DNA from: Lactuca virosa
Lineage: Eukaryota > Streptophyta > Magnoliopsida > Asterales > Asteraceae
Length of the DNA stretch: 64,000 nucleotides
NCBI GenBank assembly: GCA_928212115.1
Contig: CAKMRJ010005523.1
Coordinates: forward strand, 106,572,794 to 106,636,793
Direction of reading: 5' to 3'
This document shows, in pieces, positions 9,058 through 20,165 of the stretch. The position numbers were made by a program, and so were the translations under genes. The notes under the pieces are model-generated. The model saw only the letters and a list, made by a program, of their open reading frames with translations, ran no database searches and was not told where the DNA came from. Position 1 is the first letter of the stretch. Each line of letters begins with the position of its first letter.

Positions 9058-9636
9058 ATGTTCATCTATGCCAGTTATGTAGCTGAGACTCGTGTTGGGA
9101 GTTGCCTTTGTTTTTCAAGAGGAGGGCAACAGTACATCGGAAAGAGATTGAAGATAGCTCAGAGTCGGCAGAAGAATTATGCTGACAAGCACCGATCGGA
9201 GTTGGAGTTCCAGGTCGGCGTTATGGTAATACTGAAAGTATCACCCTGGAAGGGTGTAATACGCTTCCGGAAGAGGGGGAAGTTGGGGCCCCAGTATATT
9301 GGGTTGTTTCGAGTGATTTATGGGGTTGGTAGAGTAGCTTATGTGTTGAATTTGCCTTGGGATCTCATTCAAATTCATAACAACTTCCATATTTCTCAGC
9401 TTCGGAAGCGTGTGACTAATGATTCAACGGTTGTTCCTTTGGATGATATTCAGGTTGATGATCGCCTGAATTATGTTGAGGGACCAGTGACGGTTTTTTA
9501 TAGGAAGACAAAGACTTTGTGCAACAAGGTGGTATCTTTGGTCAAGGTCCAGTGGCAGCATCAGAAGGGGTTTAGAATGGTCTTGAGAATCTGAGGCAGA
9601 GATGCGGGAGCATTACCCCGAGTTGTTCATAGTAGC
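9058..9636 (+). pseudogene. Gypsy integrase C-terminus with chromodomain-like tail (element H)
   Basis: An open frame of 178 codons (9058-9594) carries the gypsy integrase C-terminal GPY/F region: AQSRQKNYADKHRSELEFQV at about residues 33-52, then VSPWKGVIRFRKRGKLGPQY, then HNNFHISQLRK and a conserved VPLDDIQVDDRLNYVEGPV. It ends in KVQWQHQKG, the start of a chromodomain-like module that targets integration to marked chromatin in chromoviruses. After that a frameshift occurs: the family's acidic end (EAEMREHYPELF) continues in another frame at about 9592-9630. The first ~30 residues are also degenerate, and no upstream catalytic core survives. The stop, polypurine tract and LTR follow within 80 bp, as in intact members. 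This is the best-preserved coding piece in the window. Confidence 0.85.
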
Positions 9637-9661
9637 GGACTTCAAGGACGAAATCTGATTC

Positions 9662-9675
9662 GAGTGGGGGAGAAT
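9662..9675 (+). other. Polypurine tract of element H
   Basis: GAGTGGGGGAGAAT immediately before TGTAACACC, downstream of a GGACGAAATCTGA pol-end signature. C, E and I have the same layout: GAxGAAATC, then a purine run, then TGTAACA. Confidence 0.85.
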
Positions 9676-9756
9676 TGTAACACCTCAAATTCCAAGTATT
9701 AACGTTTTGACCCTTGATATGAGAATTGTTTGAAAACTTGGTCCCAATGGCATTTT
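9676..9756 (+). repeat. 3' LTR of H, segment 1
   Basis: Begins TGTAACACC and breaks off at ATTTT (9752-9756), where C inserted. The LTR resumes at 44391. Confidence 0.85.
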
Positions 9757-9837
9757 TGTAACACCCCGAATCCTGGATGAGAATTTAAGAGTTATAATTC
9801 ACTTTTGGGAACCTACTTGACGAGTTGGTTGGTCCCG

Positions 9838-10856
9838 ACTCGTCGTGTAGGGGATGAGCTGGCCACGTGTGTTTTGAAGCCTATTCGTCGAGTCGGGGGG
9901 CTGGACTCGACGAGTTGAGTCTGTATTGAGAAAACCCTAATTTTAGGGCTTGCACCCTATTTAAAGGCCCTTAAGCCCTCATTTCCGCCTCCCTGGCCAT
10001 TTAGACACAATGAGAGAAACCGTAGACGAGTTGTAGTCGTTTTGAGAGAGAGAGAGAAAGGATAAAGATCTTGTGTTCAAGTGCATTTTTAGAAGAGGAA
10101 TGAAGAGAAATAAGGTTTGGAATGAGAAGAAGCTTTGGGTCCAGTGTCCTTTCGGTGCTAGCTGTCAATTGGAGGTAAAAAGCTATCTCCTTGATCATTC
10201 CTTTTGTTAGATCTCTTTCTAGAGAGTTTTAGGGCTTTATTCCATCCATCTTTTGGTTTGGAGTTGTTGAGATGGTCATGGGAGTCGAGATTACAGATAT
10301 GAGCTATATGAGTCCCTATGAGCGTAAATATTTGAGCTTTATTAAGCTTTGGGCAAGTCTTCAAGCATAAAGACCTTTATGGAGCATGTTTTAGCATTTT
10401 GAGCCCTATATGCCATGCATGAACATAAAGCTTGTAGCTTTACGTGATGATTCAGCCTTGGGAGGCTAGATCTAGAGTATGAGACCTTATTTCTGTCCAA
10501 AATCGTTTGAGTGAGAAATTAAACTTAAGGGACTCGACGAGTTGATGAGACCACTCGATTAGGGTTTACCCCGATGGTTTGGACACGTTGCAGACTCGGC
10601 GAATTGACGAGACACCTCGACGAGTTGAAAGGATTTTACCCATGTTTGGATTCAGAGTAGACTCGACGAGTTGATGGGACAACTCGACGAGTAGGTGGGG
10701 TTTTCCTAGTCTTCTGGACACTGCATGGACTCGACGATTTGGCTAGCAACTCGGCGAGTTGACTTGGGTTTTCGCGATGTACTGAGTTCTGGGATACACG
10801 ACTAGTTCATGAGCTATACTCAGCGAGTCGGGTCAACATGGGCGGTTGACTCGAGT
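9838..10856 (+). repeat. Dispersed ACTCGACGAGT / ACTCGTCGAGT word array in the C LTR
   Basis: Variants of one 11-bp word, near-palindromic with CpG steps, occur roughly a dozen times in 1 kb, in both orientations and often in pairs around 15-20 bp apart (for example near 10520-10560, 10585-10625, 10670-10690). The 3' LTR has the same array at about 42630-43640. The word is absent from the other LTR families in this window. Confidence 0.8.
9932..9965 (+). promoter_or_regulatory. C LTR core promoter (telo-box plus TATTTAAA)
   Basis: AAACCCTAA at 9932-9940 and TATTTAAA at 9958-9965. The 3' LTR copy is at 42744-42777, H has it twice (44442-44476 and 44551-44585), and I has the same pair on the minus strand (61003-61036). 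The shared arrangement across three LTR families supports a real promoter. Confidence 0.65.
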
Positions 10857-11070
10857 GTTGAATTTTGTTGACTTTAGGGTTTGGTCAAGACAGGGATTAT
10901 GAGGACCATGTAGGGGTACAATGGTCTTTTACCCATCCCAAGAGTTAAAGAGAGGAAATAGCTCGGTTTATTTAGAGTTGTGATTTAAGTGCTAATTGGA
11001 GATAATCATTGTATGTGTTAGGCGGAGGCTAGATCGGTGATTCGTGTATGAGGTTTATTGTCTTGCTTAC

Positions 11071-11079
11071 GAGGTGAGT
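11071..11079 (+). promoter_or_regulatory. Putative 5' splice site in the C LTR
   Basis: GAG/GTGAGT, a perfect donor consensus. The matching acceptor TTTCAG/GTA is at 38064-38072, beyond the D insertion. In the uninterrupted 3' LTR the pair is 43877-43885 and 44179-44187, giving a 305-base interval (43880-44184). Confidence 0.5.
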
Positions 11080-11352
11080 CTTCTCACTATACTTACCTAG
11101 AGTGGTAATTTGTGTGACCGGAGGGTCTTATGTGCTTATATTGAGTATTGTGATATCCTGCATTATGTCTTTGTGAATTATGCAGTGTATTATTCAGAGC
11201 TTACTGAGTTAGGACCGGAGGGTCCACCCGAGTTGTGGGACCGGAGGGTTCCACTGAGACACATTGACCAGAGGGTCTTATTCGAGTATAGCCATGAGAG
11301 GTTGATGAGATGTGTGTGGTATTTTGGGGAACTCATTAAGCTTCGTGCTTAC

Positions 11353-14030
11353 TGTCACACCCTCGAACCAGGACGGCAGAAACGTCCGGGGGTGGATGAC
11401 TTCATGTACAGTATCATAACAATTGAATATGCATGAAACATAGCAACCAAACATTATACATTGAAATATACCAACATTCATTGTATTACATATTGTACTT
11501 GTTTAACAATTACACAAAAATAACAAGAAGCAAAATTTCTTGAAGTCGCACCACTTGATCTCATAGCAGAGCTGATTACCCGTTACTGGTTCCTTGAGAA
11601 TAAAAGTCATTTTGAAAAGCGTCAACTAAAAAGTTGGTGAGTTCACAAGCATTTTTGTATAAAAATGGTTTTGCACTTGTTTAGAATAGTTCTCTTAGTT
11701 CTTTTAGAAAATCCGATATTTTCTATGAAAATGATTTGTAAGTCTCCTTCCAAAACTGTGAATATATGCATGCATGTCCTTTGTTATCTTTTGTTTGTAA
11801 AAGTAAAGCGAACGTTCCCAGAAAATCCGATATTTTATGCCTGTAAAAGTGTTGTAGTCTTAAACCATAAGAGCAGAAGTGTAAGAAACTGAATACTTGA
11901 AAAATGACTTGCAGTACTATAGCTTAATAAAACCGATGAAGTGTAAGCTTCTCGTAAACCAAAATCGTATTGTTATTCCCTATGTGAGTCGCTATAACCA
12001 TACTCGATAATGACAATTCCGCCTGTCATGACGTTTTTCGGACGCCGACGTGTTTAAGGTAAGGTTTTTGTCACCCTAGACTGGCCTAGTGTAACTGTAG
12101 CGAACAACTCAGGTGCGGGGTGTCACCCTCATATAGATCTATACACAAACTCTCGCTCTCCCTCCAGGAGACTCTGGTTATAACTACAGGCTACGGTTGT
12201 AAACTCGATAGGTGTCAAACGCAATGTCCCACAAGAGCCTTAACAGATTTTACGTGAACTATGACTCCGTTTTTACTTGCAAATAAGATAATTGTGCCTC
12301 TAAATAATTGTGTGTCCTTTGAAAGTGTGGTTTGCGACCTTCTACTATGCTAAATGTAGTTTATTACGTTGGCTTGTCAAGACAATTTATATAATCATAT
12401 AAATATATAAATACATATAAGTTAAAATGTATAGATGTTTTAAAAGTCTACATAAGTCATATAAACTTGCATCTAACACAAATATAAGTTCTTTTAGCAT
12501 GATAAAAATAATTCCTTGTTTTTGACTTTTCTGTCCCTGTTTTTACAAAATTTATAAGAAAATTATCGTAAGTCAAAATTTATATCCGTAAACTCCGAGA
12601 GTTTGGAAAATGAGTCTACGTTGTTCATAATTTTTATTATAATTTTTAATGGCCTCAAACCAGTGTGAAAAGTTCATCTTCACAGACTGGTCCGAAATCA
12701 TTCCTGAAATGATAGGCAGTTTTGTAAAAATCTCCAAAAACTGTAGAAAAATCGTATGAATGCGTCAAAGTAGTCATTTTAAAGGTATAAAACCTGAACT
12801 TTTTTCATGTAAAATAGTTTTGAAAAATATCATAATAAAGATGGTCAAAACAGTTCGTAATTAGTCCAAAACGTTTATGTTAAAAGCTGATTTTTGAGTT
12901 TAGGTTATAGATGTTTGAACAAAACACTTGTTTTTGCTATTTTCAGTGTATAATCTCAGTTCTACAAGTTTAAATGTAATATATAAGACAACACATACTT
13001 TTCTCATGGTTTTTATGAAGATCTAAGTGATAAACTTCATGTTCAAGTAAAGATCTAAAAGTTAAACACATAACACAATGGTACATGCAAATATCCAACG
13101 ATTAAACGAGAGTTGACTTGTATCCTCCCCCGAAAACATGAAAAATACGAAAGATATGGGGGTATGAAGCTCACCTTGGGGTTTTTGGGATGTTGATGAG
13201 GAAGAAGATGAAACTTTGAACCTAGCTTGTGCCTTGAAGAGATCTCGAAAATATGGGTGTTCTAAGGAGTTTGACACACAACAAAGTGTGTAAATGGAAA
13301 GTTCTAAGCATAAACATGAAGTAAAAACTCTTGAGTTAGACAAGAACTTACCAAGTTATGGATCTTGAAGAAGGCTTCTTGAAGAACACACACACACACA
13401 CACACCCACGGATTTAGAGAAAGAAGATGGGAGAAAAATTGAGGGTTTGAGAGGAAATGAGAGGTGATAATGAAAGTTGAAATGATTTTTGGGGTGGGAG
13501 GATGGCCATGGGCCGATCTTTAAAGAAGAGAGGGAGAAGAGAGAGATGGTTAGGGGTTATTACATGGATGATTAGACTCTAAGTGCATATATATTTGATG
13601 GTTAAATTGCATGGATATCCTCCATGCAATAAGGAGGTGTCAAGCCTTAAATTAACCACATATTTTCCTTTTTTTCATAAAACCTAGAATAGGAAGAAGA
13701 ATAGAAGATCATGCATCTTGGACTTGATATTACATTGGCCCATCATGGATTTTTCGATCCATGTGGGCCCATGTATGAGTTTACGGCCAAATGTGGTTAA
13801 ATAATTGGGTTTTCGGCCCATAGAAACAATGTGAGGGGTTTTCGGCCCAATAAGGCCCAATAATGTTTTAGGAAGGGTATTGGTCCAATTAAAGGGTTTG
13901 GGTCGAAATTTCTTGGGCTAAGGCCCAAAAATGATTGGATTTGGCTTATTGTGTCGAGTTTTGGGCTTATACAAGGAGATTATATTGTTCAAGAATTTAC
14001 ATCTTAACCTAATTTTTGCCAGTTGTGACA
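11353..14030 (-). repeat. 3' LTR of D
   Basis: 2678 bp, matching the right-hand LTR pieces 17667-19377, 20136-20165 and 37175-38040 with several percent divergence by eye. Contains a (CA)n run (13387-13405) and, read on the minus strand, a donor-like AAG/GTGAGC near 13172-13180 and an acceptor-like TTCTCAAG near 11590. The LTR interior resembles F and G (shared GACTCTGG, TCCAGGAGACTC and GAACTCACCA words). Confidence 0.9.
13387..13405. repeat. (CA)n microsatellite in the D LTR
   Basis: About ten CA units. The other LTR copy has a shorter run at about 37394-37407. Confidence 0.9.
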
Positions 14031-14047
14031 TCATCCCCACGTTAAAG
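14031..14047 (-). other. Polypurine tract of D
   Basis: On the minus strand it reads ...AACGTGGGGATGA just before the LTR's TGTCACA, preceded by GGGACGAAATTTCC, the usual end of gypsy pol. It fixes the orientation of D. Confidence 0.85.
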
Positions 14048-14099
14048 GAAATTTCGTCCCGAAATTCGTTCTAAAGTAGCAGCTCAAGTACTAAGGAAA

Positions 14100-14380
14100 A
14101 GGTGCGGGTATCTCGGGTTCCCTTTCCTATGTTTTCCCAAAGCGTATTATCTCTTTCCAAATAGGGCTTTTAGTAGTACATGATCACTAACTTGGGATTC
14201 CAAGGACTTCTGTCGCTCACTTGCGTAGTTCTTTTGTCAGTTTCTAGATGACTTTTGTCATGCTTGAATTTGGGTAATCTCTTCGGTTGTCTTTCTGATG
14301 ATTTTGGGGCTGGTGACAGCGTCGTAGGGTACTCGCCCTTTGGCTAGCTGGGTGTTGGTCATCTCAGCCCAACACCAAGG
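14100..14380 (-). pseudogene. Gypsy integrase C-terminal remnant (element D)
   Basis: Minus-strand text read across stops matches the same integrase region as in H. From about 14375 it reads AEMTNTQLAKGRVPYD, then SPKIIRKTTEEITQIQA. Further down comes a weak QKNYASERQKSLESQVSDHVLL, quoted here only by its pattern (Q-K-x-Y-A near residue 1 and a V-x-D-x-V-LL strand at the end), and a degenerate G-K-H-R-K-G-N-P-R-Y. At least three stops break it. The polypurine tract follows about 60 bp later. No chromodomain can be read. It shows that D once had a full pol and lost the central part. Confidence 0.6.
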
Positions 14381-15764
14381 TCTTCTGACTTTGCGTCCTG
14401 TATGGTGAAATGAAAAGGGGTGGTTATGGCTATTGATGATTTGTGCACTTGACGACCCAAAAGTAGTGCCTCTAACCCTTAAGGCGAACACCGTTGTCAC
14501 CAAGTTAAGGTTGTGTGCGGTATAGTTGGACTCATACTTATTAAGTTGGCATGGAAGTTTCTTACTTCAGGGTTCTGAACTAGTGGGAGGTCGATCTTTG
14601 CTTGTTTCTGAGGGTGGATCGAGTAAATCTTTGATTCGGGATAGGGAGTATCGATCCTTGAGGATGGTTTTGTTTGATTCTTATTAGTCAGTGGTACTAT
14701 AGACACTTAGCCTTTCCTATTTATGAGTTGGATAGGCGTTCTCTGAGGTTCAAGTCTTGGTTTGATAACTCTCATACTTACTGGGTCGTTCCATCGACCG
14801 GATACCTTTGGTGTTTATGTTGGTACTAAGTGGTCTTGGTGGTCTGGCTATGAGAATGGCTCCATGAGTTGAGTCGATCTCCGAACTCAACTTGGCATGT
14901 AGGTGATATTTCCGAAAGGACTTTGGAAACATCTTAGGGGTGGGGGGGGGGTTATAAATCTCTAGGTTACCCTCGGTGTCCTTTGTTTCTTGTTTCCTTA
15001 TCCCTATTATGGGCTAGGAAAGAGCGTGGTATTTCTTGCACGGGTACCTAAGGGTCTAGATGCCCGAGATAATTCGAGGATTGTCGTTACAAGTTGTAAG
15101 GGTTTCCTTAATCGATTGGTTAAGGCGAAGAGCCTCGTTGGCACATGAATTTCGTATGGTGAAGATCAAGTCAGCCCATGTCAATTGACACCGTTGGGCT
15201 CCTTATTGTAATTGATCTTGGATCGATCTGAAAGGGATGGTTGTTCGAAATGATAGTGTGTTCTATGTACACATTTGTAATGTTACCAATTTCGTCCTTG
15301 GTATTACTACTGTGGTTATTTCGTTCTGAATTTTTGGGTGTCCTAGCAATATGAGTGCGTTGGTATAAACGATGTGATTTCGTAGTCTGATTTCTATTAG
15401 ACCTCTCTATGATGGTTTTGTGTAGCCTAGTCGTACATAATTTCAGATTGAAAAGATTATAGACTGAGTGGTCATGTCCTAAATCCACAGTCAGACAAGG
15501 AACAAGAATTAAGACGGGTCTATGTACTCTAAGTTTGTAGAATCTTAATTACACACGGTCTTACGTTTACACTAAGTTATCATAACTTCCGCAAGGATCT
15601 TTAGTTTTTCTGCGAAGGATATGATTAGTTCGGATGAGGGAGCCCTTTATGATTATGATTTTAATTGACAAAAATTTTGTGAAAATTTGATGCTTAATTT
15701 TTGTTGTTTTGAAACGTACCAAAAATCCCAGTAGGGTTCCTTGTTGCTTCATCATGTCCTATTG
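14381..15764 (-). other. D interior without assignable coding
   Basis: Between the integrase tail and gag the frames are short and match nothing I recognise. A normal gypsy would have about 3.5 kb of protease, RT, RNase H and integrase here, so most of pol has been deleted. There is a G run at 14938-14951. Confidence 0.5.
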
Positions 15765-16361
15765 TTAAACTCCTTCCGCTCCCCCGTCATTTATCTCTGT
15801 TGGACAATCTCTCTTGAAATGTCCCGTTTCACCGCATCTGTGGCATACTGGATTTACTACAACATCGGGGGTTGGAGCGATGCATTGGGCCAGGGTCTTA
15901 CAGCGGCGGACGGTGTGCCCCTTCTTGCTGTATCTATTGCAATGTAATTCCTGACAGACTCCATGATGATGGTAGCTGCACTTGCTGCAGAGTGGGAGGT
16001 TTCCATGATATAGTCTTCTCAGTGCTGAGGTAGTAGGGCCAGTGGGAGTAGGGGCTGCTACAGCTTGTTGCCTTTTGGTAAGCCCTTGAGTCGAACTACT
16101 TCCTTTCTTGTTCCCTAGCTTTCGCTTCATGACCTTAAGTTTGGAGTTTGGGGTGTCGTGGTTAGTTGTCCCTCGTTGGTTTCCTTGGTTGTTACCACGG
16201 TTGGAATTGTCGACACCGTTTCCATTTCCTTTTGGGTTGTTGGCGTTGAGTTGTGCCATGACAGCTGTCACGGAAGCTGTTACATTGGCTTGGAAGGTTG
16301 CGGGATCTATCTACAGAATTGGTGTTTCGCCGGATTGCTGGTTGTTTCCATGGGAAGACAT
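15765..16361 (-). pseudogene. Gypsy gag with zinc knuckles, middle deleted (element D)
   Basis: From the ATG at 16361 (MSSHGNNQQSGETPIL) an in-frame TAG comes at codon 17, followed by IDPATFQANVTASVTAVMAQ. That is the gag N-terminal motif of this gypsy group; F has a related DYAALQAAISSAVATALAHF. Next comes a low-complexity Asn/Gly stretch, then three Cys/His clusters: CSKCSYHHHGVC, CNRYSKKGHTVRRC (second Cys replaced by Tyr) and a perfect CHRCGETGHFKRDC. The frame has 199 codons to its stop. The roughly 200-residue capsid-like domain that should lie between the N-terminal motif and the knuckles is absent. Gag packages the RNA genome; this copy could still bind nucleic acid through one knuckle but not assemble. 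Confidence 0.8.
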
Positions 16362-16709
16362 GATTCTGTTGCATGATGAGAAACAAGTTCGTGCGTAGCT
16401 ATGGTTATCTCTAGTCGTATCTCATCTATGATTATAGATATGAACCTATGCATGTACGCATATAAATCACATGTTTTGTTGCACGATTCTCGTTGTCTCG
16501 ACCTACATCCCTATGATGTATTAATGGTAGTATGTAGAAATAGGTATTGTATAAATGTTAAGTTACCCTAATAGATTATAGATATCAAATCCTTAAGTTG
16601 GCTCAGGTTACATGAGTTCTTGGAGGGCGTACCCCTCTTGATTTACTACTACTAGTTGTGACGAATTACATGGTAAACCTAGGACTTAGTGCGAGTAGTG
16701 TAGTGACTC

Positions 16710-17114
16710 TCATATGCCTAAATAGTGTACAAGGTGTCCAACCATTTTGCTCATTTCACGAGTGGCCTCTTCCGCTCTTTGCTCTGCTAAGGCTGCCCTA
16801 GCCTCAGCTTCCATAAGTTGTTGCCTTAGGGTGGTCACCTGCTCTTCTAAGGAGCGGAGATGATTGGTAAGGTCTTCCTGTTCTGCGTGTCGGTTCGGTA
16901 TTGCTTCCGAGGGGTAAGGCTCGCTAAGGATCTCTCTGGCTTATTCACCCCTGTCTGATTCCTCATCAGAGTCTTCTCCCTCGTAGTCCATCACTTGGTA
17001 CTCTTCGGGGCCCACTTCGGGGTTCTCCTCTTGCACTTCTTCTGGTTCTTCCTCGATCTATTCGTTGGCTATTACTGCAGGGTAGTAGGGGTCTTCGGGG
17101 TGAAGCTCAGCCAT
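16710..17114 (-). pseudogene. Acidic coiled-coil ORF upstream of gag (element D), with two stops
   Basis: Starting at the ATG at 17114 (MAELHPEDPYYPAVIANE), one frame of 135 codons runs to TGA at 16710, interrupted by TAG at codon 19 and TAA near codon 58. Residues 20-60 are strongly acidic (EEEPEEVQEENPEVGPEEY). Residues 78-125 form a clear heptad coiled coil (LTNHLRSLEEQVTTLRQQLM, then EARAALAEQRAEEATREM). It lies 348 bases ahead of the gag ATG in the same frame, after the primer-binding site and leader. I do not recognise the family. It could be a separate pre-gag protein or the true gag N-terminus split by mutation; the second N-terminal-type ATG at 16361 favours a separate ORF. Both stops are one base from sense codons, so they may be recent. 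Confidence 0.6.
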
Positions 17115-17650
17115 GTTGCCTGTGCGGGAATAGGGGTAGGAGATACATGTAGAAGGTTTAAGTGTGGAGGTCATATGGTATTCTAAAGTACTACTATAGC
17201 ATTACATGTTGGATCCTAGGGTTTCCCGGTGTACGGAATCGATAAATTTTTAGACTTGTTGTTACTGTTTGGTCTCATAAAATACTCCAGTAGTATTTTA
17301 AACTTTAGGTTTGGTTCTAATGCTCCTTTCCATGTAAGGTTGATAAATTTTAGACTCGTTGCAACACTACACACACTCCCAAACACATGTTGGTCGTATC
17401 ATAAATAAATATAGTCGACCAGGCTATATTTATCCCATATATGATTACATAACTGCCCAGGTTTGACTGTAGTGTTCAACATCTAAATACTTTTGTTTTG
17501 TTCTTATTATGATACGGTTCTAGAAAGTATGTATACTTTTAGAAGATACTTATATTCTTAAGGTATACTTTTAGTCAGAGTGTTTTTAGTCCCATTATAT
17601 TTATAGTTGTATATCTTGTATCGTTAGATATACTAGTTCACTATAAACAA
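17115..17650 (-). other. Untranslated leader of D, shared with F
   Basis: On the minus strand the leader runs from the primer-binding site towards the pre-gag ORF. Two blocks match the F leader: AGATATACAACTATAAATA just after the primer site (compare 27580-27600), and about 170 bp including CAGTTATGTAATCA and ACATGTGTTTGGGAGTG (compare 27740-27870). So D and F are related families. Confidence 0.7.
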
Positions 17651-17663
17651 TGCTCTGATACCA
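17651..17663 (-). other. Primer-binding site of D
   Basis: Minus-strand TGGTATCAGAGCA, three bases from the LTR end, complementary to a Met-type tRNA 3' end. Confidence 0.9.
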
Positions 17664-17666
17664 ATC

Positions 17667-19377
17667 TGTCACACCCCCGAACCAGGACGGCGGAAACGTA
17701 CGGGGGCGGATGACTTCATGTACAGTATCATAACAATTGAATATGAATGAAACATAGTAACCAAACATCATACATTGCAATATACCAAGATTCATTGTAT
17801 TACAAATTGTGCTTGTTTAACAATTACACAAAAATAACAAGAAGCAAAATTTCTTGAAGTTGCACCACTTGATCTCATAGCAGAGCTGATTACCTGTTAC
17901 TGGTTCCCTGAGAATAAAAGTCGTTTTGAAAAGCGTCAACTAAAAATTTGGTGAGTTCATAAGCATTTTTGTATAAAAATGGTTTTGCATTTGTTTAGAA
18001 TAGTTCTCTTAGTTCTTTTAGAAAATCCGATATTTTGTATGAAAATGATTTGTAAGTCTCGTTGCAAAATAGTGAATATATGCATGCCTGTCATTTGTTA
18101 TCTTTTGTTTGTAAAAGTAAAGCGAATGTTCCCAGAAAATTCGATATTTTCTGCCTGTAAAAGTGTTGTAGTCTTAAACCCTAAGACCGGAAGTGTAAGA
18201 AACTTAATACTTGAAAAATGACTTGCAGTACTATAGCTTAATAAAACCGATGAAGTGTAAGCTTCCCGTAAACCAAAATCGTATTGTTATTCCCTATGTA
18301 AGTCGCTATAACCATACTCGATAATGACGTTTTTCAAACGCCGACGTGTTTAAGGTAAGGTTTTTGTCACCCTAGACTGGCCTAGTCTAACTGTAGCGAA
18401 CAGCTCAGGTGTGGGGTGTCCCCCCGTATAGATCTATACACAAACTCCCGCTCTCCCTCCAGGAGACTCTGGTTATAACTAAAGGCTACGGTTGTACACT
18501 CGATAGGTGTCAAACGCAATGTCCCACGAGAGCCTTAACAGATTTTACGTGAACTATGATTCCGTTTTTACTTGCAAATAAGATAATTATGCCTTTAAAT
18601 AATTGTGTGTCCTTTGAAAGTGTGGTTTGCGACCTTCTACTATGCTAAATGTCGTTTATTACGTTGGCTTGTCAAGACAATTTATATAATCATATAAAAA
18701 TCTAAATACATATAAGTTAGCATATCTAGATGTTTTAAAAGTATACATAAGTCATATAAACTTGCATCTGACACAAATATAAGTGCTTTTAGCATGATAA
18801 AAACAATTCCTTGTTTTTGACTTTTCTGTCCCTGTTTTTAGAAAAATTATAAGAAAATTATCCTAAGTCGAAATTTGGATCCGTAAACTCCAAGAGTTTG
18901 GAAAATGAGTCTACTTTGTTCATAATTTTTATTATAATTTTTAATGGCCTCAAACCAGTGTGAAAATGTTCATCTTGACAGACTGGTCCGAAATCATTCC
19001 TGAAATGATAGGCAGTTTTGTAAAAATCGTCAAAAATTGTAGAAAATCGTATGAATGCGTCAAAGTAGTCATTTTAAAGGTATAAACCTGAGCGTTTTTC
19101 ATGTAAAACAGTTTTGAAAAAAATTATAATCAATGTGGTCAAAACAGTCCGTAATTAGTCCAAAACGTTTTTGTTAGAAGCTGATTTTTGAGTTTAGGTG
19201 ATAGATGTTTGAACACAACACTTGTTTTTGCTATTTGAGTGTATAATCTTAGATCTACAAGTTTAAATGTAATATATAAGATAAAACATAATTTTCTCAT
19301 GGTTTTTATGAATATCTAAGTGATAAACTTCATGTTCAAGTAAAGATCTAAAAGTTAAACACATAACACGATGGTAC
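17667..19377 (-). repeat. 5' LTR of D, outer part
   Basis: Starts TGTCACACCCCCGAACCAGG and follows 11353 onward. Broken at GGTAC (19373-19377) by the solo LTR S. It resumes at 20136-20165, then breaks again at GTATG (20161-20165) where E enters. Confidence 0.9.
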
Positions 19378-20130
19378 TGTTAGATTAATGTCTAAGTCCA
19401 TAACTATAATTGGTAAGACTTGACCCGACCCGACATGGTCCATTTGGGTTGCATGGCATCATGCATTTGGATAGACTATAATGAGAGAAATAACACTTAA
19501 GGTTGGTTAATATATTATAAGTTCTAATATATTAATAAGGTTATTTAATTAGTATTGATCAAGAATTAATTTGGAATTAATTAAGTGATCAAAAGGAGAC
19601 TAATTAAATATATGGGTTGATTGTGTAAATCATTCATTCTTATATATGTGGGCTTGTGATCCAAGATTCCTTATGTTGGACTAAGTCCATGGGGTGACCC
19701 ATGGATACTCCATGGAGGTTAAAATCCCATGGAGCATAAGGAATGGGTAAAGTTATGAGTTACATGGTGTAACCCTAATAGCCATCATATAAAAGAATCC
19801 CATGGCTCAAGAAATCGTGTACTAATGTGTGAGTGTGAGGGCTAGACAATTTTAAGGAGTGTTCAAGTTTCTCTCAAGTTATTCCAAGTGTATTTGGTGT
19901 TGTGTGAACCATTTGAGGTGTCACACTTGGGGTACTAGGCACTCAAGCTTCATGAAGACATTCTACATCAAAGAGGTATGTATTCTATCTTGTTATATTT
20001 ATTATTTTGTATGCTTGATTAGGATAATACCTTGGATGTTCATAATTGTATGTATAATAGAGAAAACATAGATACAAGATATTTAGGTTGCATGTACACT
20101 TAGGAGTGTTAGAATGCTCATAACCCAACA
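19378..20130 (+). mobile_element. S: solo copia LTR of the A/B family
   Basis: 753 bp, TGTTAG...CCCAACA, with perfect GGTAC duplications at 19373-19377 and 20131-20135. It is therefore an element that inserted whole and lost its interior by LTR-LTR recombination. TATA box at 19788-19795. Confidence 0.95.
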
Positions 20131-20135
20131 GGTAC

Positions 20136-20165
20136 ATGCAAATATCCAAAAGATATGGGGGTATG
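20136..20165 (-). repeat. 5' LTR of D, short middle piece
   Basis: Thirty bases between S and E, matching the D LTR near 13090-13160 but lacking about 45 bp of it. It carries the first copy of the GTATG duplication. Confidence 0.8.

Larger units (their letters stand above)
9757..11352 (+). repeat. 5' LTR of C, left part
   Basis: Colinear with 42569-44160. Broken by D in the block ...AAGCTTCGTGCTTAC; CTTAC (11348-11352) is the duplication. It holds a promoter at about 9932-9965, a dispersed ACTCGACGAGT word (9838-10856) and a consensus splice donor (GAG/GTGAGT, 11071-11079). Short GACCGGAGGGTC hairpin-like words occur four times between 11115 and 11280. Confidence 0.9.

Noticed and set aside
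11110..11436. 108-codon ORF with repeated RRVL and GPEGPPEL text
   Set aside because: It spans the GACCGGAGGGTC words of the C LTR and runs across the D insertion joint, so it is a chance frame.
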